From CAZLMG01 sp964560765 (GTDB lineage Bacteria > Bdellovibrionota_B > Oligoflexia > Oligoflexales > CAZLMG01), in NCBI GenBank assembly GCA_964560765.1, contig CAZLMG010000004.1, positions 161,949 through 225,948 of the forward strand: a DNA stretch of 64,000 bases. The letters are read 5' to 3'. The notes under the pieces are model-generated. The model did no database searches. It saw only the letters and a program-made list of their open reading frames with translations, and was not told where the DNA came from. The position numbers and the translations under genes were made by a program. Shown piece after piece: positions 1-9,430 of this stretch. Each line of letters opens with the position of its first letter. Positions within the stretch are counted from its first letter, which is position 1.

Positions 1-788
1 GCCAGCCCATTATGGCTAACGAATGCTTTGTGCGTAGCCAAGAAGGCGGCCCTTATGACCTCAATACAGAAGTTGTCTATGCTGGCGATGCGCTGCGCGT
101 CAGTGACGGTCGCCGCTTACCAAGCATCCCATTCAGTGTTCAACTTGTGCCCGGCATGACGCCTATCATTGAGGGATTACTTGAAAACGGAGGAAACTGG
201 GATTCCATTATCCAGGCACGTTTGAACTATAAAATCTCTGCCCAACGCTTGACACATCGCGCTCGCTTGGAAGTCGAATGGTCGAAATTCTATGAAGCCT
301 CAGCCAAATTTCAGGCCTATCACGATGGCGCTTGCCGCGATATCGAAGTAAAAGAGTTTTTGTCCGAGCAAGTCACTTGCAAGAAAAAGCATGGTGAGCC
401 CCTGCCCTCTGATGGGTGTCCGGTTAAAATTACCTGGTACGACGGTACCGGCCAAGTTCGCAGCAATGATGCCACGAACCCCGAGTTTCTCGCTGCTGTC
501 GAAGCTGCAAAGAAGGAGCTCGAAGGCGAAGTCTTTAAACGCGTAGCTTACATCAACCCAGACACGGACAAAGTCGATAATAGTGTCACAGCACAATATG
601 TTTTGCGCACGAATCATCGCCGCGTCCTCGACTCCGGTAAGCTCGTTCGCGACGTGTACTTCAATCCAGGTGCCGAGACGATCAATGCCGAAACGAATAT
701 GACCATCTCTTGCGTCAAGGGTAACCTGCGCGGCAAGGCAGAATGGAACATGGAGTCAGAGGCCTGCCGCATGTTAATTGGGCAATAA
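1..788 (+). CDS. Hypothetical protein, 5' end outside the window
   Basis: The reading frame is open from the window edge to the stop at 786-788. The ATG at 12 has no stop codon or ribosome-binding site before it, so it is probably an internal methionine and the gene is cut. The visible part (about 258 residues) is soluble and mixed alpha/beta, with several cysteines including a CRD...CKKKHG stretch, and it ends ...ACRMLIGQ. I recognise no family. An exported protein is plausible given the paired cysteines and the lipoprotein gene that follows, but no signal peptide is visible here. Confidence 0.6.
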   Translation, partial: QPIMANECFVRSQEGGPYDLNTEVVYAGDALRVSDGRRLPSIPFSVQLVPGMTPIIEGLLENGGNWDSIIQARLNYKISAQRLTHRARLEVEWSKFYEASAKFQAYHDGACRDIEVKEFLSEQVTCKKKHGEPLPSDGCPVKITWYDGTGQVRSNDATNPEFLAAVEAAKKELEGEVFKRVAYINPDTDKVDNSVTAQYVLRTNHRRVLDSGKLVRDVYFNPGAETINAETNMTISCVKGNLRGKAEWNMESEACRMLIGQ

Positions 789-800
789 CACAAACACTTT

Positions 801-823
801 CCGCGCCCAGCCAACGGGCGCGG
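801..823 (+). terminator. GC-rich stem-loop, possible terminator or attenuator
   Basis: Perfect 8-bp stem CCGCGCCC / GGGCGCGG with a 7-base loop, 12 bases after the upstream stop and about 30 bases before the next start. It is followed only by a weak pyrimidine run (ctttgcctc), so termination may be partial. Confidence 0.5.
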
Positions 824-853
824 CTTTGCCTCTAAATTGATCGGAGAGTTCTT

Positions 854-2032
854 ATGCGTCACTTATTCATAGCAACTGCGATGTCGGTCTTGGGGATCAG
901 TTGTAACGAGCCTAACAATCCCCAGCCCCACGCTAGGGTCTCAAGTCACCCGGATCCCCGCTATCCAGCTGGAAAGCCACAACCGGTTCCACCAGAATCA
1001 GATGGACAGGATGCAACCCCTAGTCCGTCGTCGATTCCAGACATTGCTCAAGCAACAGAGATCGTGCGCCAGACGGTCGACAGCGTCTACTACACCCTAG
1101 CCGAAGGACATCAGATTCTGCTTGTCCCACGCTATGGCAGGCTCATACCTGCACAAGCAAGCGAGACCCTGATCAGCATGCTTAGCCGGTCGATTAACGG
1201 AGGTTCACACTACAGCCTCAGCATGCGCGGTTCCCCTACCGTCGATCCTGCAATCGTCGAGACGGCGCGTGCCGCCATTGCCCCGTATGGTTTTTCGATC
1301 AAACCGACCAACATCTTGTCTGCAGTAACTACATTTGTTCCCATCATAGACCCAACGGAGCGTATCGAATGCCACGACTCAACTGAGTCTGTTGCAACCT
1401 GCTCAATTACAAGCAATATGGGTGCGCGCACAATCTCGCCACTTGTCCAATCTGGCGAAATGCCACTTCGTCAAATACAAGGCTCCTGGAGTCTGAATTC
1501 GCTGGCACGATCGGACTGGAATACGCTGTTTGCTGGTCTGGTCACGGCAGGTGCCAAGTTTGAAACAAAATTTCGCGTTATAACCCAGATGATTGCAGGC
1601 ACCGAAAGCAGCGCGATAGCCGTCGAAGTAAAACTGCAATGGACCGGCATATTGCAAAAGCTAGACGCACTCATTCGATCTGCACCCGCAGGTGCTGTCT
1701 CCGAAAGCGAACTAGCCCGCGCACTTGCTAATTCCACACTGCTTCAAACGGCGTCCGGCGACGATATGACCGCCGATCAATTTCGCCAGATTTTGCGCGG
1801 TGCCCTTGCCCCCGTCCTGCAAGAAGTCCGGTTTGCCCAAGAGCCAGAAGTCGCCTACTTTACCTGGCACACCGACGCGGCAAGGTATGCGAACAACCGC
1901 AAGCCTGCTACGATAGTCTGGAAGTCCGGATCGGGGGCAAACATAACATACGTTATGGTGACCAAAGCACCTTGCGCCTTCCATCCCAGCGAGGTTCAGA
2001 ATGCTCATACTTGTCAGATCCCTCATCAGTAG
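854..2032 (+). CDS. Predicted lipoprotein, unknown function
   Basis: The 392-residue product begins with a short signal peptide and the lipobox LGIS-C (Cys17), so it is probably lipid-anchored. A Pro/Ser-rich linker (about 20-60) follows, then a domain with no recognised motif. Four cysteines in the middle and C-terminal parts suggest disulfides. The start at 854 follows GGAGAG at a normal distance. The last 32 bases overlap the start of the cytochrome gene in another frame, which suggests translational coupling. Confidence 0.7.
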   Translation: MRHLFIATAMSVLGISCNEPNNPQPHARVSSHPDPRYPAGKPQPVPPESDGQDATPSPSSIPDIAQATEIVRQTVDSVYYTLAEGHQILLVPRYGRLIPAQASETLISMLSRSINGGSHYSLSMRGSPTVDPAIVETARAAIAPYGFSIKPTNILSAVTTFVPIIDPTERIECHDSTESVATCSITSNMGARTISPLVQSGEMPLRQIQGSWSLNSLARSDWNTLFAGLVTAGAKFETKFRVITQMIAGTESSAIAVEVKLQWTGILQKLDALIRSAPAGAVSESELARALANSTLLQTASGDDMTADQFRQILRGALAPVLQEVRFAQEPEVAYFTWHTDAARYANNRKPATIVWKSGSGANITYVMVTKAPCAFHPSEVQNAHTCQIPHQ

Positions 2033-3324
2033 CTTGCTACTCTCAGCTTCGCTTTACGCTGACGCGCAGCGTATGGCTCAAGACCACTGCCAGAGCCCTC
2101 GGGCTCTGGCGGTGCTTTCTCAGTGCCACGGTTGTCACGGCCCCCAGCGATCGACTCCAGATCGCAAGTTCTCGGACGGAACCTCCCGCTGGAGCGACTA
2201 TCAATGCTTTGGTTGCCACGAAGAGTTGAACGCAGTGTCAAAGCATTTTGTCAGCAAGGTCAAAGATCCCCGCATTCAATTGTTGCCCATCGATCATGAA
2301 ACGTTCAGGCGAGTCGCGGCCGACCCCCTCGGGTATTTGCAGGCACCCGCTGGACTCGCATTCCACTGGCAGAATACTCCGCGCTTGGAACGAACCCGCG
2401 TGCTAGCACACTTGTTGCGACCAACACCCTCTGGGCGTCTTAGTTATCGAGACGGCCTCATGCCAGCATTTCCCCAAGTTCAAAGCGCAGATTTGGAGTG
2501 CATCATCCAGGCCTATAGCCCCACGTCCACGTCCACGTCCACGTCCACGTCCACGTCCACGTCCACGTCCACGTCCACGTCNNNNNNNNNNNNNNNNNNN
2601 NNNNNNNNNNNNNNNNNNNNNNNNNNNNNNNNNNNNNNNNNNNNNNNNNNNNNNNNNNNNNNNNNNNNNNNNNNNNNNNNNCGCCTCTGTTCTTGGGGCG
2701 AAAATCTGGGAAAATCAATGCGCCACCTGCCATGGCGAAAAGTCTGAGCAAGCGCGGCAAGCGGGATATATGGTTTTATTTAGTAGCACCTGGCTTTACG
2801 CCTATGCCAACGGCCAGGTGAAGCACCCCTTTCACATGGATCGAACCATGCCGATCATCGCCATCACCCAGTCCGATGCCGATAACATTTTTGCCTACCT
2901 TGGCGATCGCCTACAGCAACGTCAACAGCAGCTCGACGCCACGCTGAAGATGGCCCTCAAGGCGCCACCGATGGCAACAAAAACTCCACCCAATCCCCAA
3001 GCACTCACGTACATTTGGAAAAGCCTGATGCGCGATGGTAAATGCGTCCACTGCCACGCGGGAAAAACCGAGGCGGCAAGCCTGTTTCGAGCCAATGAGG
3101 TCGGTCTGATCGAATATGTATCAAAGAATGACCCTTGGGAGATTTGGCGCCGCCTGCAAACACGCGCTATAGAAGAAGAACATGGGCTGAATGCCACGAA
3201 AGCTGGCATGCCACTGGGGCAGGCACCACTGCCCGAGTCGCTGCGCGACTTGGTTGCCCGCTGGATCGCAAGTGGTTGTCTCCGGCCAACTGGTGAAATG
3301 AAGTGCGCAAAGATTGGGGAATAA
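2001..3324 (+). CDS. Multihaem c-type cytochrome, interrupted by an assembly gap
   Basis: The 5' part starts at 2001 (GAGG upstream) with a signal peptide and has two haem-binding motifs, CHGCH and CFGCH. It then enters a run of Thr-Ser repeats coded by a CCACGT hexamer and reaches 100 N. After the gap a different frame, open from 2683, gives CATCH and later CVHCH, ending at 3324. The frame change is meaningless because the true gap length is unknown. I read one periplasmic electron-transfer or peroxidase-like protein with at least four CxxCH sites. Two genes meeting in the gap cannot be excluded. Confidence 0.65.
2521..2581 (+). repeat. CCACGT hexamer microsatellite (Thr-Ser linker)
   Basis: About ten tandem copies of a 6-bp unit run directly into the N gap, so the array is longer than shown. 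Being a multiple of three, copy-number changes would alter linker length without shifting the frame. Confidence 0.95.
2582..2681. other. Assembly gap of 100 N
   Basis: Exactly 100 N, a common placeholder for a scaffold gap of unknown size. It lies in the cytochrome gene at the end of a microsatellite that probably broke the assembly. Confidence 0.97.
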
Positions 3325-3683
3325 CTGCATCTTTCCCCAGGGGGCCGGAGCACCACCCCTCCCGAATGGACAAGATGTGCGCCCAAATGCACTTCGAGGA
3401 TCACGCCAATGCCGACAGCGTGTTCGCACGACGATACCCCTCGCTGTTTGCGACAACTCAAACGGCATCCAATCTTTTCGACACTGGCTCATGGTGCGCC
3501 AATCCGTTTTTAGAGGGATTTTTTCCGAAGACATCTTGCATAGGGTGTCATCAAGGTGCACCCATGATGCCATCCTTCGCTCCGCATCAGCGGCGAAAAA
3601 ATTTTTCCTCCGATTTTGTATTCGCCTTTCTGCCACTGCGCGGCTCGATGTTGAAAGCAATTATCGAGGATCTTCGCAATTAA
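3303..3683 (+). CDS. Small cytochrome c-like protein or cytochrome fragment
   Basis: A 126-residue frame overlapping the previous stop by 22 bases. It contains one haem motif, SCIGCH, in a context (F-P-x-T-S-C-I-G-C-H-Q-G-A, then SDFVFAF) that resembles the C-terminal part of larger dihaem cytochromes. The protein has no signal peptide of its own, so it may be a remnant or the downstream part of a frameshifted gene. A Shine-Dalgarno-like GGTGA precedes 3303. Its position directly behind the multihaem gene supports a shared role or origin. Confidence 0.4.
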   Translation: MRKDWGITASFPRGPEHHPSRMDKMCAQMHFEDHANADSVFARRYPSLFATTQTASNLFDTGSWCANPFLEGFFPKTSCIGCHQGAPMMPSFAPHQRRKNFSSDFVFAFLPLRGSMLKAIIEDLRN

Positions 3684-3710
3684 GCATCTGCCTCGCTCCA
3701 GAACTGTGCT

Positions 3711-6341
3711 ATGGATAAGAGAACATCCTCGGAGCCCATTGTTTTGACCGTCGCCAAACATCCATTAATCTCTCTGCTTCCCGCTGCCGGCTCTTCGTCC
3801 ACCGCACTTCTGGAAGCCTTTCTTGAATTCGTCGCGACCCAGAATTTGACGCTGTATCCAGCGCAAGAAGAGGCCGTGTTAGCCCTCTTTGAGGGGCATA
3901 ACGTCATCCTGAATACGCCTACGGGATCAGGAAAGTCCCTCGTCGCCGTGGCCATGCACTTCGCTTCCATTGCGGCAGGACGTCGCTCCTATTACACCTG
4001 CCCGATCAAGGCGCTAGTCAATGAAAAATTCCTAGCCATGTGTCGGGATTTTGGCCCAGAGAATGTCGGCATGGTGACTGGCGATGCCAGCGTCAATGGT
4101 GCCGCTCCCATTATCTGTTGTACCGCCGAGATCCTCTCCAATATTGCCCTGCGCGAGGGGGAAAAAGCACTCGTTGATGATGTGATCATGGATGAGTTTC
4201 ACTACTATTCCGATCGCGAGCGCGGCGTGGCTTGGCAAGTGCCGCTACTGACGCTGCCGCAAGCTCGATTCATGTTGATGTCCGCCACTCTCGGTGACGT
4301 CTCGCAATTTGAAAAGGGGCTGACGGCACTCAATCAGCGCCCGACGACGGTCGTACGCTCATATGATCGTCCAGTCCCCCTCATCTTCTCTTATCGCGAA
4401 GATCCCCTACACCAGACCGTCCAAGAACTGGCAACGAGCGGCAAAGCCCCCGTGTATCTCGTGTCGTTTACCCAAAGGGAATGTGCCGATTCGGCGCAAT
4501 CCCTGATGAGCGTCGATCTTTGCTCTCGCGAAGAAAAGCAGGCTATTTCCAGCTTTCTGGTCGATCTCGGCATCAAGTTCGCCAGCCCCTACGGCAAGGA
4601 ACTGTTACGAACTCTAAAGCACGGCATCGGCATCCACCATGCCGGCCTTCTGCCCAAGTACCGGTATGCGGTTGAACGCCTTGCGCAAAATGGCCTACTG
4701 AAGGTTATTTGCGGCACTGACACACTAGGCGTCGGCGTCAACGTCCCCATTCGGACGGTACTATTTTCAAAACTGTGTAAATTTGATGGTGAGAAAACGA
4801 CCCTGCTCTCGGTTCGAGACTTTCACCAGATTGCCGGCCGCGCCGGCCGCAAAGGGTTCGACGTCGAGGGCCTCGTCGTCGCGCAAGCCCCCGAGCACGT
4901 GATCGAGAATATGCGCCTTGAGGCCAAGGCTGGCGGCGATGCAAAAAAGTTGCGCAAGATCACGCGTAAGAAGCCGCCCGAACGCGGCTTCGTCATGTGG
5001 AGCAAAGAAACGTTTGAAAAGCTGATTGCCTCCGAGCCCGAGCCCCTGCAATCGCGATTCAGTATCAGCCACGGCATGATTCTCAATGTGCTGTCGCGCG
5101 ATGGCGATGGCTGCGGTGCCATGCGGCAGCTGATTCGCGACAATCATGAATCAGCCATCCAAAAGGATCGGCAGCGTTCGCGGGCATTTAAGCTCTTTCG
5201 ATCGCTGATAGATCGTCGGATCATCGAGTTTGTTGAAAAGCACGGGCAAAGGCGTAAGGCCTTGCGGGTTAACGTCGACCTGCAAGAGGATTTCTCCATT
5301 CACCACGCGATGGCTCTGTATCTCATGGATACGGTCAACAAATTGGATCCCTACACGGATTCGTATGCGCTGGACGTGCTGACCCTGGCCGAGGCGATCG
5401 TTGAAAATCCGGAAAACATTTTGCGGCGGCAGCTCGATATCATCAAGCGCGATAAAGTGAACGCCATGAAGGCCGAAGGCATTCCCTATGACGAGAGAAT
5501 GGCCGAGCTTGAAGACCTTGAATACCCAAAGCCGAATCGCGATTTCATTTACGCGACTTTCAACGAGTTCGTAGCCAATCATCCCTGGATCGGTCAGGAG
5601 AACGTTCGACCGAAATCGGTGGCTCGCGATATGTATGAGCAATGTATGACTTTTGCTGAATACGTACGTGAATATGACCTGCAACGCTCAGAAGGTTTGC
5701 TGCTGCGTTATGTTTCCGAAGTATACAAGGTCCTCACGCAAACCGTCCCGGAGCAAGCCAAGGACGGAGAATTTCAGGAAATCATCGAATACTTTGGCGT
5801 CATGGTGCGGCAAGTGGACTCGACTCTATTGGACGAATGGGAAAAGTTAAAGCATCCAGATGGTGCCACGGCTGCCCAATCCGCAGCCGATGCCGCCGCC
5901 CTCGCCGCAGAGTTGGGGCGCATGGGTGATACGGATATCACGCGCAACCGCCGCGAGTTTTTTGCCGCCATCCGCAACGAGGCCTTTCAATACGTCAAAG
6001 CACTGGCTGGCCGACGAATTTCTTGGATCTGCGAGGCTGCACGCGATGTTGACACCGGCACAATGTGGAACGAGGCGGCTGTGAAGCAAACTCTGGATAC
6101 CTATGCTCAAGAGCACCAAGGGCCGTTAACGGATCGCCAGGCGCGTGGACCCACACACTTTGTCATCAATAGTAACGATGCGCAAAACCTGGTCGTATAT
6201 CAGACGCTGCTAGATGCGGATGGGCACAATGACTGGGGATTGGTATTTCATGTGGATGTGACTGCCTCCCGTGAGGCAGGCGTTGTGCGGCTGAGGCTGG
6301 CATCCATTGGGCCTATTGACTCCACCTGGGCCGGCCCCTAG
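3711..6341 (+). CDS. DEAH-type RNA helicase with DUF3516-like C-terminus
   Basis: An 876-residue superfamily 2 helicase, probably cytoplasmic and acting on RNA. Visible motifs are TPTGSGKS (Walker A, 69-76), DEFH (motif II, 161-164), SAT (191-193), GTDTLGVGVN (335-344) and HQIAGRAGRKG (motif VI, 372-382). The layout is Ski2/Mtr4-like. The long charged C-terminal half fits the DUF3516 domain of bacterial DEAD/DEAH proteins of about 830-880 residues. No strong ribosome-binding site precedes 3711, so the exact start is less certain than the identity. The substrate is not evident from sequence. Confidence 0.9.
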   Translation: MDKRTSSEPIVLTVAKHPLISLLPAAGSSSTALLEAFLEFVATQNLTLYPAQEEAVLALFEGHNVILNTPTGSGKSLVAVAMHFASIAAGRRSYYTCPIKALVNEKFLAMCRDFGPENVGMVTGDASVNGAAPIICCTAEILSNIALREGEKALVDDVIMDEFHYYSDRERGVAWQVPLLTLPQARFMLMSATLGDVSQFEKGLTALNQRPTTVVRSYDRPVPLIFSYREDPLHQTVQELATSGKAPVYLVSFTQRECADSAQSLMSVDLCSREEKQAISSFLVDLGIKFASPYGKELLRTLKHGIGIHHAGLLPKYRYAVERLAQNGLLKVICGTDTLGVGVNVPIRTVLFSKLCKFDGEKTTLLSVRDFHQIAGRAGRKGFDVEGLVVAQAPEHVIENMRLEAKAGGDAKKLRKITRKKPPERGFVMWSKETFEKLIASEPEPLQSRFSISHGMILNVLSRDGDGCGAMRQLIRDNHESAIQKDRQRSRAFKLFRSLIDRRIIEFVEKHGQRRKALRVNVDLQEDFSIHHAMALYLMDTVNKLDPYTDSYALDVLTLAEAIVENPENILRRQLDIIKRDKVNAMKAEGIPYDERMAELEDLEYPKPNRDFIYATFNEFVANHPWIGQENVRPKSVARDMYEQCMTFAEYVREYDLQRSEGLLLRYVSEVYKVLTQTVPEQAKDGEFQEIIEYFGVMVRQVDSTLLDEWEKLKHPDGATAAQSAADAAALAAELGRMGDTDITRNRREFFAAIRNEAFQYVKALAGRRISWICEAARDVDTGTMWNEAAVKQTLDTYAQEHQGPLTDRQARGPTHFVINSNDAQNLVVYQTLLDADGHNDWGLVFHVDVTASREAGVVRLRLASIGPIDSTWAGP

Positions 6342-6613
6342 TGCCGCCTGTAGATCTGCATCAATCGCTGCGACGATGGACTTAAAAAATAACAAAGTAA
6401 CAGTGATTACATATGGTTAATAAAAATCCACCGTCCTGCTCCGATTGCCCTGTGTGGCCCCTACACAGTCGCTAGCCGCGTTCTGAAATTCGCTTGCTGC
6501 CCCTGCTCCATCCGAACCCCTCAGCATCGCAAGACAATTTCTTGACTGACATTCATCTGCTGGCACGCAACCGCAGAGAGCTGTTCTGGCCCATTCCTTG
6601 AACGTACAAACGC

Positions 6614-7138
6614 ATGACAACCAAATTCGAGTCGTTTATGCAATTCGGGAAAGATAATGCAGGAATGTCGCTGGTAAGCGTCACGATGGCCATGGCATTG
6701 GCCGGCATCACGACGACACTCCTGTTCAGTTTCCTTGGTAATAATCTGCGGGTAGCACATTATCGCGCCATCCGCGCTGACTACGAACTAGCCCGCCAGA
6801 CCATTCGCTCACGAATTGACTGCAGTCAAACAATTGCAACGCGCCCATCGGCCTGTGAATCAGGCGGATATGTTTCTGCAAAAGATAACTTGGGCAACAT
6901 CTTCATCAGCGACAATATATCCAGCCCGCAAAACTGGTTAGGCGCCTATCATATACGTATCAGTTGCATCGACTATCCCGTGGGCAGTCCAACAGAGAAA
7001 GCTCTCATTGTCGAAGCTCGCGCCGAGACAGAGCCGGGATCAAACCAACCCATACAGAATCCGTTAAAGCGCGGAGAGCCGATGCCATGGACAGAGCTCT
7101 TCGCCGTACCACTCTGTCGACTTTCCCTGAACCCGTGA
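6614..7138 (+). CDS. Type IV prepilin-like protein with DC motif
   Basis: A 174-residue protein with a 17-residue leader ending in Gly, then M-S-L-V-S-V and a hydrophobic helix: a class III (type IV pilin-like) signal. The usual Glu at mature position 5 is replaced by Ser. After the helix comes IRSRIDCSQTI, with Cys70 exactly 53 residues after the cleavage Gly, as in the three other prepilin-like proteins of this window. The rest is a small Cys-containing extracellular domain. The gene is 10 bases upstream of the prepilin/RCC1 fusion, so they are likely one operon. A minor pilin or pseudopilin of a pilus or type II-like machine is the best reading. Confidence 0.7.
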   Translation: MTTKFESFMQFGKDNAGMSLVSVTMAMALAGITTTLLFSFLGNNLRVAHYRAIRADYELARQTIRSRIDCSQTIATRPSACESGGYVSAKDNLGNIFISDNISSPQNWLGAYHIRISCIDYPVGSPTEKALIVEARAETEPGSNQPIQNPLKRGEPMPWTELFAVPLCRLSLNP

Positions 7139-7148
7139 TGAGGACTCA

Positions 7149-8807
7149 ATGCACAAAGCCAGCTCAGCAAAAGCGTCACGACAGCACGCACAGCAGGGGA
7201 TAGGCCTTCTCAGCGTGGTCATTAGCATGGCACTCTTTGCCGTCTTGATCGCATTGGTGAGCGAAATACAGTTATCAGCTCGCATCGTCACCGAAACCAC
7301 CGAACATATCGGCGCCATTCGCGATGTCGGGCAATACCTGCGGCAAAAAATCGATTGTGCTGCCACCGTCCAGGCACCGGCGTGCGCCAGTCAACCGTAC
7401 GCCGTTGTCGAAGCCAAGAGGTGCGGCGGTGGGATTCTGTTGACGAGCTCTCCTCCCTACACGCAGATCGCCAAAAAATTGGTACGTACGACCTGCGGCA
7501 CTAGCATCGGCACCCAGCAATTGCTGGTGGAATATGAAGCCCGCCTTGCCAATGGAAGCACGGAGTGGCGCCCCATGAATCGCGGCATTCCCATGATGTG
7601 TTCGGCGCCACCAGTCAGCACAGAAATTCTTGTCACTGGGGCTGCCTACGGCAGTACCTGCGGCATCTCTGCGGGTACTGTCTACTGCTGGGGTGGCAAC
7701 TACATCGGCGTGCTTGGAACGACTCACGTCAACATCATCCCCAATGGCCAGGGCCCGACCAACGATCGCGTGACGGGCTGTCCACTGCCACTGGAAGTTC
7801 CACTACCGGCACCAGCCATCAAGGTTAGTATGGGCGGCTCGCGCGCCTGTGCCATTCTGGATAATGGCGAGATGTGGTGCTGGGGCAACAATTATCGCAA
7901 TGCACTGGGGAATCTTAGTCAGGGCATCCCAACTCAGTTCGGATACTACTCCTCATCTCCCGTCAAAGTGGAGGGGCTAGGCGGAGCTGCAACAGAAATG
8001 GCTGTCGGCGACATCCATACCTGTGCCGTCGTCAACGGTGCAGCGAAATGCTGGGGGGGATCTGATTACGGGCAACTCGGCAACGGTTCCCTCTACAGTG
8101 CATCCACGCCCCAGCAAGTGACGGGCCTGACCTCCGGGGTCACCAAGATAGCCGCCTCGGTCACGCATACCTGTGCTGTCGTCAATGGCGGGGTTCGCTG
8201 CTGGGGCAGCAACTCTTATTACGAACTGGGTACGGGAACAGCCTCGGAGATGTCGACCACACCCGTGGCACCAGTCGGGCTCGAATTAAACGCCCAGGTC
8301 ACGGATATAGCCATTGGCTATGGTTATTCGTGCGCCATTGTCCATGGTGGCGTCAAGTGTTGGGGCCGAAATGGGATCGGACAAGCAGGCCAGCCCTCTA
8401 CTGTGACAGATCAGCCAACGCCGGCTTGGGTCAGCTCGCTCGAAGCTGCCAGCGGCGTCACGGCTATCGGCGCCAATCAGAGCACCTTCACTTGCGCGCT
8501 CGTCCAGAGTGGCATTAAATGCTGGGGGCGAAACGCCAACGGCGTCATCGGCAACCTCAGCTATGGCAGCAACTTCTACTCGCCGATGCCCATTCCCAAT
8601 CTGATGACGGATACGACCAGCCTTACCGTTGGAGCTGGGCATGCTTGCGCTGTGAAATTAGGGAAATCTTACTGCTGGGGCTACAACGGAATGGGAGAGC
8701 TCGGCAATGGCGTCACAGGCTACAACGCCTCGCGCTCGGCGTTCAATCCACAGCCCGTCAGTAGCTCCTGCGGAAGTCAGACACCGGTCGCCTCGTCGTG
8801 CGAGTGA
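7149..8807 (+). CDS. Prepilin-like N-terminus fused to a seven-repeat RCC1 propeller
   Basis: 552 residues. Residues 1-17 form a leader ending QQG, followed by I-G-L-L-S-V-V and a hydrophobic helix, again with Ser at +5. Residues 64-70 are LRQKIDC, the shared prepilin motif. From about 155 onward there are seven RCC1-type repeats, each with C-x8/9-C-W-G and usually N-x2-G-x-L/I-G, which should close as a seven-bladed propeller. Each blade has a Cys pair, which suggests disulfides and an extracellular location. GAGG precedes the ATG. Pilin-like signals normally place the C-terminal domain outside the inner membrane, so the propeller may be displayed on a pilus-like fibre. The ligand is unknown. 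Confidence 0.8.
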   Translation: MHKASSAKASRQHAQQGIGLLSVVISMALFAVLIALVSEIQLSARIVTETTEHIGAIRDVGQYLRQKIDCAATVQAPACASQPYAVVEAKRCGGGILLTSSPPYTQIAKKLVRTTCGTSIGTQQLLVEYEARLANGSTEWRPMNRGIPMMCSAPPVSTEILVTGAAYGSTCGISAGTVYCWGGNYIGVLGTTHVNIIPNGQGPTNDRVTGCPLPLEVPLPAPAIKVSMGGSRACAILDNGEMWCWGNNYRNALGNLSQGIPTQFGYYSSSPVKVEGLGGAATEMAVGDIHTCAVVNGAAKCWGGSDYGQLGNGSLYSASTPQQVTGLTSGVTKIAASVTHTCAVVNGGVRCWGSNSYYELGTGTASEMSTTPVAPVGLELNAQVTDIAIGYGYSCAIVHGGVKCWGRNGIGQAGQPSTVTDQPTPAWVSSLEAASGVTAIGANQSTFTCALVQSGIKCWGRNANGVIGNLSYGSNFYSPMPIPNLMTDTTSLTVGAGHACAVKLGKSYCWGYNGMGELGNGVTGYNASRSAFNPQPVSSSCGSQTPVASSCE

Positions 8808-8814
8808 ACGCGGC

Positions 8815-9207
8815 TTACGGATCTAAGCGGTAGGACTCTGCCACCTCGGTAAACCACACCATGCGCCCAAAGGACTTGCGGCAGCTTTCCTCGTTGTCTG
8901 CATCAAACATCACAAAGTGAGCTCGGTCGTGCGGCACACACAATTTCTGCCCCTCGTCCTCCCAAACCCGGGGACCGTTCAGCTCAAGGCAGCGAATGAA
9001 GGGTCCCAAAAATGGCTTGCACTCGCCGTTGTTGACGATGGTGTAGCCCTTGGTCATCAATCTGCCATCATCGTCAGGCGTACCGAGGTAGCAGTAGACA
9101 GTTGTATTCGCTCGGTTACAGACTTTGACTTCTGCTATCGCAGTGCCCGTCGCCAACGTAGTCAACGCAATAGCGTTCATAATTCCCAAGATGCTCGCGC
9201 GATTCAT
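8815..9207 (-). CDS. Small exported Cys-rich protein, DUF1036-like
   Basis: The start at 9207 follows TAGGAGAATC, and a farther upstream ATG lacks this. The 130-residue product has a signal peptide (ending TAIA) and a domain starting VKVCNRANTTVYC. That opening, the GECKPF stretch and the overall length resemble DUF1036-type proteins, which are small periplasmic or membrane-associated proteins of unknown function. Seven cysteines in the mature part suggest disulfides. It converges with the prepilin/RCC1 gene with 7 bases between stops. Confidence 0.6.
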   Translation of the reverse strand: MNRASILGIMNAIALTTLATGTAIAEVKVCNRANTTVYCYLGTPDDDGRLMTKGYTIVNNGECKPFLGPFIRCLELNGPRVWEDEGQKLCVPHDRAHFVMFDADNEESCRKSFGRMVWFTEVAESYRLDP

Positions 9208-9430
9208 GCTGATTCTCCTAGGTGATTCATGCAGCATGCATATGAATCGGCAGGCGCACTGTCAACACGACATCATCGAGTCCTCGATCGACGCCGCAAT
9301 TAACCGGTGGTTCGCCAGCCACCGACAACCGCCAGCAGTTATCGTCGTAACCGAAACAATGTGTGGAACCGAAATTGCACTTGCCCTGGCCGCTCTCGCT
9401 GAGAGGATTTCAAACCAAGGAGACAAGACC

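Noticed and set aside
9125..9430. Upstream extension of the exported protein at 9431
   Set aside because: The extension would overlap the divergent DUF1036-like gene, and the ribosome-binding site and signal peptide both fit the 9431 start.
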